DNA of 64,000 nucleotides from Clostridia bacterium (GTDB taxonomy: Bacteria; Bacillota; Clostridia; Christensenellales; DTU072): the NCBI GenBank assembly GCA_017403145.1, contig JAFQOO010000005.1:43141-107140 (forward strand). Reading direction: 5' to 3'. A model generated the notes under the pieces. The model ran no database searches. It was not told the origin of the DNA and worked only from the letters and a program-made list of their open reading frames with translations. Positions 35,054 to 42,870 of this stretch are shown piece after piece. The first letter of the stretch is position 1; each line of letters starts with the position of its first letter. The position numbers and the translations under genes are program-made.

Positions 35054-35815
35054 ATGTTAAATAATATCTTAAACATTTTGGCGGAAGTTCTTCCCGTTAT
35101 AACTCCCGCATATCTTGCAATATATCTAACAATGAGCGTTGTGAGGGCGGAAATATCCTCTATAAGGCTACTTTTTAGCGCAATTTTGATAGGAGGTTAC
35201 TCGTTTATACGCTTAAAGCTAGAGCATCCAACGTTGCTACTTGATATTATTATAAACGTTATAGCTTTGCTCCTTGCAAAGCGCGATTATACCTTTTTGG
35301 AATTTGTAAAGGTAGCTTTGATATACCTAATAGTAATACTTATAAGTACTGCTTTCAGATGGCTTATAGTAGGGTTATTCGACCCTAACGAAGCACTGCT
35401 TACCATTATAGTTTCTATAAGTATTGTGCTAACTGCATTTTCGGTAAAAGTGGTAAATTTTGTCGCAAAAGAAGGTAAAAAGCCAAAAAGATGCTACCTT
35501 GTTGAGTTTGCAAACAATGGTAAAAGCTACAAAACGAAAGCCTATTTGGATACGGGAAATATGCTTTATGATAAGGGTAAGCCCGTGGTTGTAATATCAC
35601 CTAAAATAAGTGCAAATTTGGGTTTAGTGGTGGATAGGGAAATTGCTGTATCAACCATAAGCGGCGTAAATCTTCTAAAGGGTGGAAGCACCACGATTAA
35701 GATATTTTTAGACAAAAAAGCACATAAGGTATTGCCCATTGTATATGCAATTAGCGATAAAATGAATACGAGAGGATACGAAGTCCTTTTACACAAAGAT
35801 ATGGAGCAACTATGA
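35054..35815 (+). CDS. spoIIGA: Pro-sigma-E processing aspartic protease SpoIIGA
   Basis: A 253-residue protein with five N-terminal membrane helices (to about residue 145) and a C-terminal protease domain carrying the aspartyl motif AYLDTGN at ~185 and VVVISP. SpoIIGA removes the pro-sequence of sigma-E in the mother cell after a forespore signal. The start sits only 20 bases after the ftsZ terminator, with a poor AGGG-type ribosome binding site and no clear promoter; a Spo0A-type control is expected from the family but not visible. It overlaps sigE by four bases. Confidence 0.9.
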   Translation: MLNNILNILAEVLPVITPAYLAIYLTMSVVRAEISSIRLLFSAILIGGYSFIRLKLEHPTLLLDIIINVIALLLAKRDYTFLEFVKVALIYLIVILISTAFRWLIVGLFDPNEALLTIIVSISIVLTAFSVKVVNFVAKEGKKPKRCYLVEFANNGKSYKTKAYLDTGNMLYDKGKPVVVISPKISANLGLVVDREIAVSTISGVNLLKGGSTTIKIFLDKKAHKVLPIVYAISDKMNTRGYEVLLHKDMEQL

Positions 35816-36510
35816 AAGATATTTTAAGCAAATTTTTAAATCTACTTAGAAAAATATTCGGTGTAACCAATAACGTTGATTATATGGTTTCGTTACCAAG
35901 CCCACTTGAAGGCGAAGAAGAGCTTGCCTATATAAAAAAAGCGGAGCAAGGGGATGCCGAAGCTCGTAACGTTTTGGTGGAGCACAATCTTCGTTTAGTG
36001 GTATATATTGCCAAGCGATTTGATAACACGGGTGTAGATTTAGAAGAGCTTGTATCGGTCGGCACAATAGGTTTAATCAAGGCGGTAAAGTCCTATAATA
36101 GCGAAAAAAAGATAAAGCTTGCCACCTATGCTTCAAGGTGTATAGAGAACGAAATATTGATGTTTTTGCGTAAAATGGTAAAAACTCGCAACGAAATCAG
36201 TCTTGACGAGCCATTGAACGTGGACTACGAGGGCAACAAGCTACTACTTGGCGACGTGCTTGGAACCGATGGTGGCGAGATATATAGAGAAGTAGAAAAC
36301 GAGGTGGAAAAAAGCATACTTATGGAGCTGTTTTCTCGTTTGGAGGAAAGGGATAGGAACATACTTTGTATGAGGTATGGACTAAACGGTGTGGAAGAAA
36401 AAACCCAAAAGGAAATAGCCGATATGATGGGGATATCCCAATCTTACATAAGCCGACTTGAAAAGAGGATACTCGAAAAATTAAAGGCGGAATTTATGAA
36501 GCTGGAATAA
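35812..36510 (+). CDS. sigE: Sporulation sigma factor SigE (mother cell, early)
   Basis: A 232-residue sigma-70 family factor. The first ~28 residues (KDILSKFLNLLRKIFG) form the amphipathic pro-sequence that SpoIIGA cleaves. Then region 2 (NLRLVVYIAKRFDNTGVDLEELVSVGTIGLIKAV) and region 4 (RDRNILCMRYGL, TQKEIADMMGISQSYISRLEKRIL) follow. Coupling to spoIIGA (ATGA overlap) and to sigG downstream is the classic Firmicutes arrangement. Confidence 0.96.
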   Translation: MKDILSKFLNLLRKIFGVTNNVDYMVSLPSPLEGEEELAYIKKAEQGDAEARNVLVEHNLRLVVYIAKRFDNTGVDLEELVSVGTIGLIKAVKSYNSEKKIKLATYASRCIENEILMFLRKMVKTRNEISLDEPLNVDYEGNKLLLGDVLGTDGGEIYREVENEVEKSILMELFSRLEERDRNILCMRYGLNGVEEKTQKEIADMMGISQSYISRLEKRILEKLKAEFMKLE

Positions 36511-36574
36511 AAGATTTTTAAAAAAGTGAATTACTTTTAATTTTTGGTACATACTCGTTAGGCAAGGAGATATC

Positions 36575-37339
36575 ATGACGAGAAAAGTACTTGGAATTGA
36601 CGTTAATAAGTTACCAAAGCTATCAAAAGGCGAACTAGAAAGCATTTTGAGAGATATAAAGCAGGGGAACGAGGAACAAAGAGAGTTATTTTTGCTTGCA
36701 AACGCCAGACTTGTATTGGTAGCAGTACAAAAATTCCATTCGGCAAAGGAGAGTGCCGACGACCTTTTTCAAGTGGGAATGCTTGGTCTAATCAAGGCAA
36801 CCGATAATTTTGATATTTCGCTTAACCTAAAGTTTTCTACCTATGCAGTGCCAATGATTTATGGAGAAATAAAACGATACGTTCGTGAAGGTACGGCATT
36901 TAAAGTTGGTAGACAGGTGCGTGATATTGCATATCAAGCAGTAAAAGCACGAGAAAAGCTAGAGCTTAGTGGTAGAGAAGCGAGTATAACCGATATAGCG
37001 GAAGAACTAGAGATGCCTTATTATGACGTTGTGAGTGCGTTAGACGCACTTGCTGAACCGCAATCCATATTCGAAGAGGTTTATGGAGACGATGGTGATG
37101 GAGTGGAAATCATCGAACTTGTAGGAGAACCGCAAAGCGATTACGATTATGAAAGTAGGGTTACCTTATTAGAAGGTGTAAAAAATTTACCCGAAAAGGA
37201 GAAAAACGTAATAGAAATGCGATATTATCAAGGAGCCACCCAAACCGAAATTGCCAAAAAGTTAGATATTTCACAAGCACAGGTATCAAGATTGGAAAAA
37301 GGAGCTATCGAAAAGCTAAGATTATCATTCCAAATCTAG
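36575..37339 (+). CDS. sigG: Sporulation sigma factor SigG (forespore, late)
   Basis: A 254-residue factor of the SigF/SigG/SigB group, with the SigG-type start MTRKVLGIDVNKLPKLS that includes a segment bound by SpoIIAB-like inhibitors, region 2 (NARLVLVAVQKF, DDLFQVGMLGLIKATDNFD), region 3 and region 4 (EIAKKLDISQAQVSRLEKGAIEKL). It has no pro-sequence. An AAGGAG site precedes the ATG. The 64-bp gap to sigE should hold a sigma-F promoter, but I see no convincing match. Confidence 0.95.
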   Translation: MTRKVLGIDVNKLPKLSKGELESILRDIKQGNEEQRELFLLANARLVLVAVQKFHSAKESADDLFQVGMLGLIKATDNFDISLNLKFSTYAVPMIYGEIKRYVREGTAFKVGRQVRDIAYQAVKAREKLELSGREASITDIAEELEMPYYDVVSALDALAEPQSIFEEVYGDDGDGVEIIELVGEPQSDYDYESRVTLLEGVKNLPEKEKNVIEMRYYQGATQTEIAKKLDISQAQVSRLEKGAIEKLRLSFQI

Positions 37340-37433
37340 ACCTAGCTTCGCAAAGGTACGATAGGGTATATTTGCGGAGTACATAGAGCATAAAACTATC
37401 CTTTTTAGCATACAATATGTAAGCGGAGTAGTT

Positions 37434-37703
37434 ATGCAAGGCATTGATTATACTTTTTGTGAATTGAGAGAAAAAGAAGTTATAAATATTTTGGATGGTA
37501 AACAGCTTGGTAGAATAGTTGATATCGCTTTGCATTGTAGCGGTAAGGTCGTTGGACTTATTGCTAGTCCCGATAAAAAGTTTTTTAAAAATTTTTCCGG
37601 TAACGAAAATATTTTTATTCCGTGGCAAAAGGTTACCAAGATAGGCGACGACGTTATTTTAGTAGAATTAGGTGGAGTAAATTCTACCGAAATTTGCAAA
37701 TAG
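37434..37703 (+). CDS. ylmC: YlmC/YmxH family PRC-barrel sporulation protein
   Basis: An 89-residue PRC-barrel protein: FCELREKEVINILDGKQLGRIVDI is the family signature, followed by GLIASPD and IFIPWQKVTKIGDDVILVE. Members are made during sporulation in Bacillus and Clostridium, and lie downstream of sigG or near pepR; the molecular function is unknown. GCGGAG precedes the ATG. A TACAAT box lies 18 bases before the start but without a clear -35. Confidence 0.9.
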   Translation: MQGIDYTFCELREKEVINILDGKQLGRIVDIALHCSGKVVGLIASPDKKFFKNFSGNENIFIPWQKVTKIGDDVILVELGGVNSTEICK

Positions 37704-37705
37704 TA

Positions 37706-37734
37706 TTTACTTTTTTAACTAAATATAGTATAAT
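37706..37734 (+). promoter_or_regulatory. Sigma-A promoter of nrdR
   Basis: TTTACT (37706-37711), 17-nt spacer and TATAAT (37729-37734), beginning just after the ylmC stop. The leader to nrdR is ~23 nt and contains AAAGGAAG. Confidence 0.75.
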
Positions 37735-37763
37735 TTAGCTATAAAATCTAAAGGAAGTACTAT

Positions 37764-38240
37764 ATGAAGTGTCCATTTTGTAATAGCCTAGATTCAAAGG
37801 TTGTCGACTCTCGTCTAAACGACGACGGAACCAGCATTAGAAGACGTCGTGAGTGTGTTGGTTGCGGTAAACGTTATACCACCTACGAAAAGATAGAATC
37901 TACCCCCGTTTTGGTTATAAAGAACAATGGTAACCGCCAAATTTTTGATAGCACCAAAATTAAAAACGGTATTATCAAGGCTTGCGAAAAACGTCCCGTA
38001 TCTATGGCGAAAATCGATAAACTCGTTAGTGATATCGAAAAGCAAGTTAACAATACTCTTGCCCAAGAAATTTCTTCTAAGAAAGTGGGCGATATGGTTA
38101 TGAACGGGCTTAAAGGTCTAGACGAGGTTGCATACGTTAGATATGCTTCCGTTCACCGCCAATTCAAGGATATCAACACTCTTTTAGAGGAAATCGAAAA
38201 GCTAGTTGCCGATAAGACCACCGAAGACGGAGATAAATAA
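37764..38240 (+). CDS. nrdR: Transcriptional repressor NrdR
   Basis: A 158-residue repressor of ribonucleotide reductase genes: N-terminal zinc ribbon CPFCNSLDSKVVDSR...CVGCGKRYTTYE, then an ATP-cone (VIKNNGNRQIFDSTKIKNGI) that senses ATP/dATP. No ribonucleotide reductase gene is in the window, so its targets are elsewhere. The pseudouridine synthase gene starts one base after its stop. Confidence 0.96.
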   Translation: MKCPFCNSLDSKVVDSRLNDDGTSIRRRRECVGCGKRYTTYEKIESTPVLVIKNNGNRQIFDSTKIKNGIIKACEKRPVSMAKIDKLVSDIEKQVNNTLAQEISSKKVGDMVMNGLKGLDEVAYVRYASVHRQFKDINTLLEEIEKLVADKTTEDGDK

Positions 38241-38241
38241 A

Positions 38242-39069
38242 TTGCGCACTTATAAATTTGATAGAAAACCTTTAAGACTTTCCAAGTATTTGGGCGAAGT
38301 CTTTCCCGAATTAAGGTACGGATATTTCCGTACCCTTTTGAAGTTAAGGGAAATAAGAATAAATGGCAAAAAGATATCCGCCGACGTTATTTTGCAAAAG
38401 GGTGATATCGTCGAGGTTTATTGCGACGAAGATAAGCTTCTAAAATTCAACTTTGAGTCGGTTTACCAAGACGATAATATTCTTATAGCAGTCAAACCCC
38501 GTGGAGTATCCAGCGAGGAGTTTTGCAGTAGAATATCCACCACGTTAAATAAACCCACCGAGCTTGCTCATAGGCTAGATACCAATACTAAGGGCTTACT
38601 AATTATGAGCCATAACGATAGGGCTAGCGCTTGCTTACGCGAGGGTTTCAAAAAGGGTTTTATACAAAAGAAATATTTTGCGTTAGTAGGCGGAACTCTA
38701 AAAGAGCACCTTGACCTAAAAGCATACCTAATAAAGGATGCCGAAAAGGGTATGGTTACCATAACCGATATAAAGGTAAATGGTGCTGTTCCCATTCGTA
38801 CCGAGGTAGAGCCAAGCGAAATAGGGGAAGATACGACCATTGTCGAGGTTACCTTGCATAGTGGTAAAACCCATCAAATACGCGCCCACCTTGCCTATGC
38901 GGGATATCCCATAGTAGGCGACACCAAGTACGGTGATTTTGAACTCAATCGCATAATGCGTGCAAAAAGGCAATATCTTACCGCTTGTAAGCTTGCTTTC
39001 AATTTCCCTAAGGGCGCGTTGCTCAACTATCTAAACGATAAAAAATTCGAGATAGAAAGGGACTTCTAA
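38242..39069 (+). CDS. RluA-family pseudouridine synthase
   Basis: The 275-residue enzyme has an N-terminal S4 RNA-binding domain (RLSKYLGEVFPELRYGYFRTLL, INGKKI) and the synthase domain with catalytic Asp in AHRLDTNTKGLLI, later HSGKTHQIRAHLAYAGYPIVGD. The exact rRNA or tRNA site (RluC/RluD type) cannot be told. The likely start is TTG 38242, one base after nrdR, since translation upstream would run inside nrdR in another frame. An AT-only inverted repeat (AATTAAAAC/GTTTTAATT, 39068-39088) follows and overlaps the convergent sigK stop. Confidence 0.88.
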   Translation: MRTYKFDRKPLRLSKYLGEVFPELRYGYFRTLLKLREIRINGKKISADVILQKGDIVEVYCDEDKLLKFNFESVYQDDNILIAVKPRGVSSEEFCSRISTTLNKPTELAHRLDTNTKGLLIMSHNDRASACLREGFKKGFIQKKYFALVGGTLKEHLDLKAYLIKDAEKGMVTITDIKVNGAVPIRTEVEPSEIGEDTTIVEVTLHSGKTHQIRAHLAYAGYPIVGDTKYGDFELNRIMRAKRQYLTACKLAFNFPKGALLNYLNDKKFEIERDF

Positions 39070-39086
39070 TTAAAACTTTGTTTTAA

Positions 39087-39824
39087 TTAAAACTCAAAAT
39101 TTTCATCTTTTAAGGCGGTACGTAGTTTCGAGAGTATCGCCTTTTCTAATCTAGATACGTAGGAGCGAGATATCCCCAAAATATCTGCGGTTTCCTGTTG
39201 TGTTTTTGGTTCGTCGCCATCAAGACCAAAGCGCATAACTAGTAATTTTCGTTCGCGGGGCTTTAGATATTTTTCTATTATTTTACGTATGCTTTGCCTA
39301 GTTATTTCGTCTTCCGATTGTTTATAGACTGTATCTTCGTCTATTGAAAGCATATCTATAATTTGAAGCTGATTTCCATCTTTATCGGTGCCGATTTCAT
39401 CATATAAAGAAAGGTTGTTGCGGTGCTTTTTGTAGGAACGTAAAGCCATCAAAATTTCGTTTTCTATGCACCTTGAAGCATAGGTGGCAAGCGCTGTGCT
39501 TTTGTCCCCTTTATAGGTGTTAATAGCTTTGATTAAGCCAATTGTTCCCACCGAAAGTAGCTCGTCTTTATCGGGATAATTGGTGTATTTTTTTGCAATA
39601 TAAACAATAAGCCTAAGGTTATGTTTAATTAGTATATCCCTTGCTTCCATATCGCCGGAGTGGAATCTATCCAAATATTCCTTTTCCTTTTCCGCACTCA
39701 AAGGGTGGGGGAACGAGTTTTGGTTGTCTATGCCCGATGTTAGCAACAATACTCCCGAAAGTACTGCAAAAAAGCCTTCTAATAAAATATCTACCTTCCT
39801 TTTAGGTTTATTATATTCCGTCAT
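39087..39824 (-). CDS. sigK: Sporulation sigma factor SigK (mother cell, late)
   Basis: A 245-residue sigma factor. After a short polar tail, residues ~12-30 are hydrophobic (ILLEGFFAVLSGVLLLTSG), the pro-sequence removed by SpoIVFB-type proteases, followed by the SigK junction NSFPHPLSAEKEKEYL. Region 2 (NLRLIVYIAKKY, DELLSVGTIGLIKAINTY) and region 4 (ERKLLVMRFGL, TQQETADILGISRSYVSRLEKAIL) are intact. The gene is not split by a skin element. The ATG has no convincing ribosome binding site, so the start is somewhat uncertain. rnpB lies just upstream on the same strand. Confidence 0.93.
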   Translation of the reverse strand: MTEYNKPKRKVDILLEGFFAVLSGVLLLTSGIDNQNSFPHPLSAEKEKEYLDRFHSGDMEARDILIKHNLRLIVYIAKKYTNYPDKDELLSVGTIGLIKAINTYKGDKSTALATYASRCIENEILMALRSYKKHRNNLSLYDEIGTDKDGNQLQIIDMLSIDEDTVYKQSEDEITRQSIRKIIEKYLKPRERKLLVMRFGLDGDEPKTQQETADILGISRSYVSRLEKAILSKLRTALKDENFEF

Positions 39825-39847
39825 TCGACAAAAATTGACTATAAAAC

Positions 39848-39873
39848 AAAAAAACCACCCTTAAGGTGGATTT
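39848..39873 (-). terminator. Terminator of rnpB
   Basis: On the minus strand, ATCCACC-TTAA-GGGTGG-type hairpin (39855-39871) is followed by seven T residues. It lies directly after the 3' end of the RNase P RNA and separates it from sigK. Confidence 0.85.
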
Positions 39874-39875
39874 TC

Positions 39876-40190
39876 GAGTTAGCCTATAAGCCGAGTTCTG
39901 TATTTGACGACCATCTGTCTTGACTCATAGTCGCCTATGAGTTCTAGCGATTGAGGGGACGGACGGGCAATCCATAGTCCCTTTTCTCTTGCATCGAGTG
40001 GGGTTTACACGGCCAATTTCGTCGCCGAACTGCCGGTGAGCTCTTACCTCACCTTTTCACCCTTACGATTTCTCGCGGTAATTTTCTGTTGCACTTTCCC
40101 TAAAGTTGCCTTCGGCAGGATTTCTCTGCCACTCTGCCCTGTGATGCTCGGACTTTCCTCACACGTAGTGCAGTCGTCTGACTAACTAGA
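39876..40190 (-). ncRNA. rnpB: RNase P RNA
   Basis: The catalytic RNA that matures tRNA 5' ends, about 315 nt, reading on the minus strand. Its 5' part contains the universal GTGAGGAAAGTCCGAGCATC (P4/J region); the middle holds AGGGCAGAGTGGCAGAG and GAAGGCAACTTTAGGG-like stretches; the 3' end has GACGG...CCGAACTCGGCTTATAGG followed by the P1 strand. P1 forms between CTAGTTAGTC at the 5' end and GGCTAACTCG at the 3' end. Layout fits the ancestral (type A) architecture, although I have not folded it fully. It has its own promoter and terminator. Confidence 0.93.
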
Positions 40191-40193
40191 ACA

Positions 40194-40222
40194 AGAATAA
40201 CATTTTTGGCTCGATATGTCAA
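40194..40222 (-). promoter_or_regulatory. Sigma-A promoter of rnpB
   Basis: Minus strand TTGACA (40222-40217), 17-nt spacer, TATTCT (40199-40194). The expected start at ~40187 matches the P1 strand of RNase P RNA, which supports both calls. Confidence 0.85.
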
Positions 40223-40251
40223 CTCATAGCGTAAATTATAAAAGATACTCG

Positions 40252-40280
40252 TTGACTTTTAGGCGCGCGCGTGTTAATAT
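40252..40280 (+). promoter_or_regulatory. Sigma-A promoter of rarA (leaderless)
   Basis: TTGACT (40252-40257), 17-nt spacer rich in CGCGCG, and TAATAT (40275-40280). The predicted start, ~40287, is two bases before the ATG. It is divergent from the rnpB promoter. Confidence 0.78.
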
Positions 40281-40288
40281 GTAGACGT

Positions 40289-41578
40289 ATGGATTTGTTT
40301 GAAGCCACAAGAAAATCGCTCGCCCCTTTGAGTGAAAGAATGAGATGCTCTCGCCTAGAAGATTTCATAGGTCAAAAGCACCTTATTTCCAAAGGTTCGT
40401 TACTAACGCGAGCTATACAAGCGGATAGGCTGGGAAGCTGTATTTTTTATGGTCCTCCCGGCACGGGTAAAACCACGCTAGCAAATATTATCGCCGAGTC
40501 AACGGGCGCTGCTTACGCATACCTGAACGCTGTTTCTAGCGGAGTTGCCGATGCTAAAAAGGTTATCGACGATGCTAAAAACAGACTTTCTCTTTATGGC
40601 AAGCGCACCTATTTGTTGCTAGACGAGTGTCATCGCTGGTCAAAAGCTCAAAGCGATTGCGTTTTGAGTGCTATGGAAAAGGGTGAGATTATTTTTATTG
40701 GCTCTACCACCGAAAATCCCTACGTTACTATGACAAAGGCTATAGTAAGCAGATGTCGTATTTTCGAGTTTAAGCCTCTAACCCAAGATGATATAAAAGA
40801 GGGCTTAGTTCGTGCTTTGAACAATACCGAAAGGGGACTTGGCAACTATCGTGCCACCGTTACGCCCGAAGCATTGGAGCATATTTCTTGGATAAGCAAC
40901 GGAGATATGCGTAACGCACTAAACTCTCTCGAACTAGCTGTTATAACCACCGCTCCAAACGAAAAGGGTGAAATAGTTATAGACCTTCCCATCGCGGAAG
41001 AGGTTGCTCAAAGAAGGGCGTTATCGGTTGACGAAAGCTTATATTATGATATTTTATCGGCATTTTGCAAGTCCTTGCGCGGTTCCGACCCCGATGCAGC
41101 GGTTTATTATGCAATGCGTCTAATAAACGCAGGTTGCGACCCGTTATTGATTTGCAGAAGATTGGTAGTACATAGTGCCGAAGACGTGGGTATAGCCGAC
41201 CCTTATGCTCTAACTATAGCTGTCAACGCGCTAACTGCAATGGAAAAACTAGGACTTCCCGAAGGAAGAATACCTTTAACAGAGGCAATCATATACGTTT
41301 GTTTAGCACCAAAATCTAACTCGGTCGTGAACGCTTTGTATTCAGCCGACGATGCTAGTAAACAAGCGGAAGACCAAACTATACCATACTACCTACGCGA
41401 CGCAAACTATAAGGTGGAAAAGGTTACGGGATACAAATATCCCCACTCTTATGGTGGATGGGTAGAGCAAAGATATCTACCCGAAAGCTTGGGCGACGTA
41501 AGATTTTACGTTCCAAGTAAAAATGGAAGAGAAAAAGACGTTATCGTTCCCAAAGACGCTAACAAAAATAAAAAATAA
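40289..41578 (+). CDS. rarA: Replication-associated recombination AAA+ ATPase RarA (MgsA)
   Basis: A 429-residue clamp-loader-like ATPase acting at stalled replication forks. Motifs: GQKHLISKGSLL, Walker A GPPGTGKTTLANI, Walker B LLLDECHRWSK (usual DEIHRF), IGSTTENPYVTM, and the C-terminal tetramerisation region (VHSAEDVGIADPYAL, APKSNSVVNAL). The start is ATG 40289: MDLFEATRKSLAPLSERMR is the normal N-terminus, and the in-frame GTG at 40271 lies inside the promoter. No ribosome binding site exists upstream. Confidence 0.95.
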   Translation: MDLFEATRKSLAPLSERMRCSRLEDFIGQKHLISKGSLLTRAIQADRLGSCIFYGPPGTGKTTLANIIAESTGAAYAYLNAVSSGVADAKKVIDDAKNRLSLYGKRTYLLLDECHRWSKAQSDCVLSAMEKGEIIFIGSTTENPYVTMTKAIVSRCRIFEFKPLTQDDIKEGLVRALNNTERGLGNYRATVTPEALEHISWISNGDMRNALNSLELAVITTAPNEKGEIVIDLPIAEEVAQRRALSVDESLYYDILSAFCKSLRGSDPDAAVYYAMRLINAGCDPLLICRRLVVHSAEDVGIADPYALTIAVNALTAMEKLGLPEGRIPLTEAIIYVCLAPKSNSVVNALYSADDASKQAEDQTIPYYLRDANYKVEKVTGYKYPHSYGGWVEQRYLPESLGDVRFYVPSKNGREKDVIVPKDANKNKK

Positions 41579-41598
41579 TATTATAAGGAGTAATTATT

Positions 41599-42135
41599 AT
41601 GGCAGACCTAAAAGGAACCAAAACCGAACAAAATCTCTGGTACGCATTCGCAGGAGAATCTCAAGCACGCAACAAGTACGACTATTTTGCATCTAAGGCT
41701 AAGAAAGAAGGCTACGAACAAATAGCAGCCATATTCCAAGAAACCGCATTGAACGAAAAAGAACACGCAAAGCTATGGTTCAAAGAATTGGGCGGTATCG
41801 GTGGCACTCTAGATAACCTACTTGCAGCAGCTGCCGGTGAAAACGAGGAATGGACCGGAATGTATCGTGAATTTGCAGAAGTAGCAGAACAAGAAGGCTT
41901 TGTAGAACTTGCCGCTAGGTTTAGAGCCGTTGCAGCAGTAGAAAAGACTCACGAAGAACGTTATCGCGCACTCGTTGCTAACATCGAAAACGGTACCGTA
42001 TTCAAGAAAGACGTTGCAACCGAATGGCGTTGCCGTAACTGTGGACACATTCATAATGGTGTAGAAGCTCCCGAACTTTGTCCCGTATGCGCTCACCCCA
42101 GAGCATATTTTGAACTCGAAAAGAAGAATTATTAA
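41599..42135 (+). CDS. rbr: Rubrerythrin
   Basis: A 178-residue non-haem diiron peroxidase of anaerobes. The N-terminal four-helix ferritin-like domain carries the ligands in [37 protein letters not shown] and [11 protein letters not shown]; the C-terminal rubredoxin-type zinc/iron site is CRNCGHIH...CPVCAHP. It detoxifies hydrogen peroxide, so its presence suggests an anaerobic life. AAGGAG precedes the ATG; codon bias is strong, as for an abundant protein. Confidence 0.97.
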   Translation: MADLKGTKTEQNLWYAFAGESQARNKYDYFASKAKKEGYEQIAAIFQETALNEKEHAKLWFKELGGIGGTLDNLLAAAAGENEEWTGMYREFAEVAEQEGFVELAARFRAVAAVEKTHEERYRALVANIENGTVFKKDVATEWRCRNCGHIHNGVEAPELCPVCAHPRAYFELEKKNY

Positions 42136-42144
42136 TATTCTTAT

Positions 42145-42870
42145 ATGATTGAAATAAAAAATCTTTCAAAAACGTACCGTAGTAGCGGTAAAAGGGCGGT
42201 TGATAACCTCTCTTTTACCGTGGATAGCGGTGAAATCTTTGGATTTTTGGGACCTAACGGGGCAGGTAAGTCAACTACCATAAAGTGTATAACCGGTATT
42301 TTAGACTTCGAAGAGGGAGAAATCTTGATTAACGGAGCCAATATCAAAACGCAATCGGTAGAGGCAAAAAGGAAGATAGGTTACGTTGCCGACGAGCATT
42401 TTTTGTACGAAGGTTTAAGCGGTAGACAATACGTAAACTTTATCCTTGATATTTTCCAAGTTCCCAACGAAGTTAGGGCGGAAAGAATAAACGAATACGC
42501 TTCTATTTTCGAAATGTCTTCTCATCTTGACGAAGCTATTTCATCATACTCACACGGTATGAAGCAAAAAATAAGCCTTATCGCGACTCTTTCCCACGAG
42601 CCCGAAGTCTTTATTCTAGACGAACCTATGACGGGACTAGACCCCGAGGGTGCGTATAATCTAAAAAAGCTTATGAGCAAGCTAGCAGGCGAAGGTAAAA
42701 CGGTATTTTTCTCCTCTCACGTACTAGAAGTGGTAGAAAAAATATGTACCAAAGTCGCCATTATCGACGATGCTAAGCTCGTTGCCGTATGCGATATGCA
42801 AGAGTTAAAGGATAATAGGGGCAATCTGGAAGATTTGTTCCTAAAGCTTACCGAAAAGGGGGCGAATTGA
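42145..42870 (+). CDS. ABC transporter ATP-binding subunit
   Basis: A 241-residue ATPase with Walker A GPNGAGKSTT (~residues 36-45), Q-loop region, signature SYSHGMKQKISL (the usual LSGGQ is SHGMKQ, common in ABC-2 exporters), Walker B VFILDEPMTGLDPEG and the H-loop SSHVL. It pairs with the permease gene that overlaps its stop (TGATG). The substrate cannot be predicted. It starts ten bases after rubrerythrin without a good ribosome binding site. Confidence 0.92.
   Translation: MIEIKNLSKTYRSSGKRAVDNLSFTVDSGEIFGFLGPNGAGKSTTIKCITGILDFEEGEILINGANIKTQSVEAKRKIGYVADEHFLYEGLSGRQYVNFILDIFQVPNEVRAERINEYASIFEMSSHLDEAISSYSHGMKQKISLIATLSHEPEVFILDEPMTGLDPEGAYNLKKLMSKLAGEGKTVFFSSHVLEVVEKICTKVAIIDDAKLVAVCDMQELKDNRGNLEDLFLKLTEKGAN

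Noticed and set aside
36526..36555. Sigma-F-type promoter before sigG (GTGAA, 15-nt spacer, GGTACATACT)
   Set aside because: Spacing is right, but key A residues of the -10 region and the -35 match are missing; too weak to call.
37388..37415. Sigma-G-type promoter before ylmC (GCATA ... CATACAA)
   Set aside because: Spacer is 16 instead of about 18 and the -10 does not match well.
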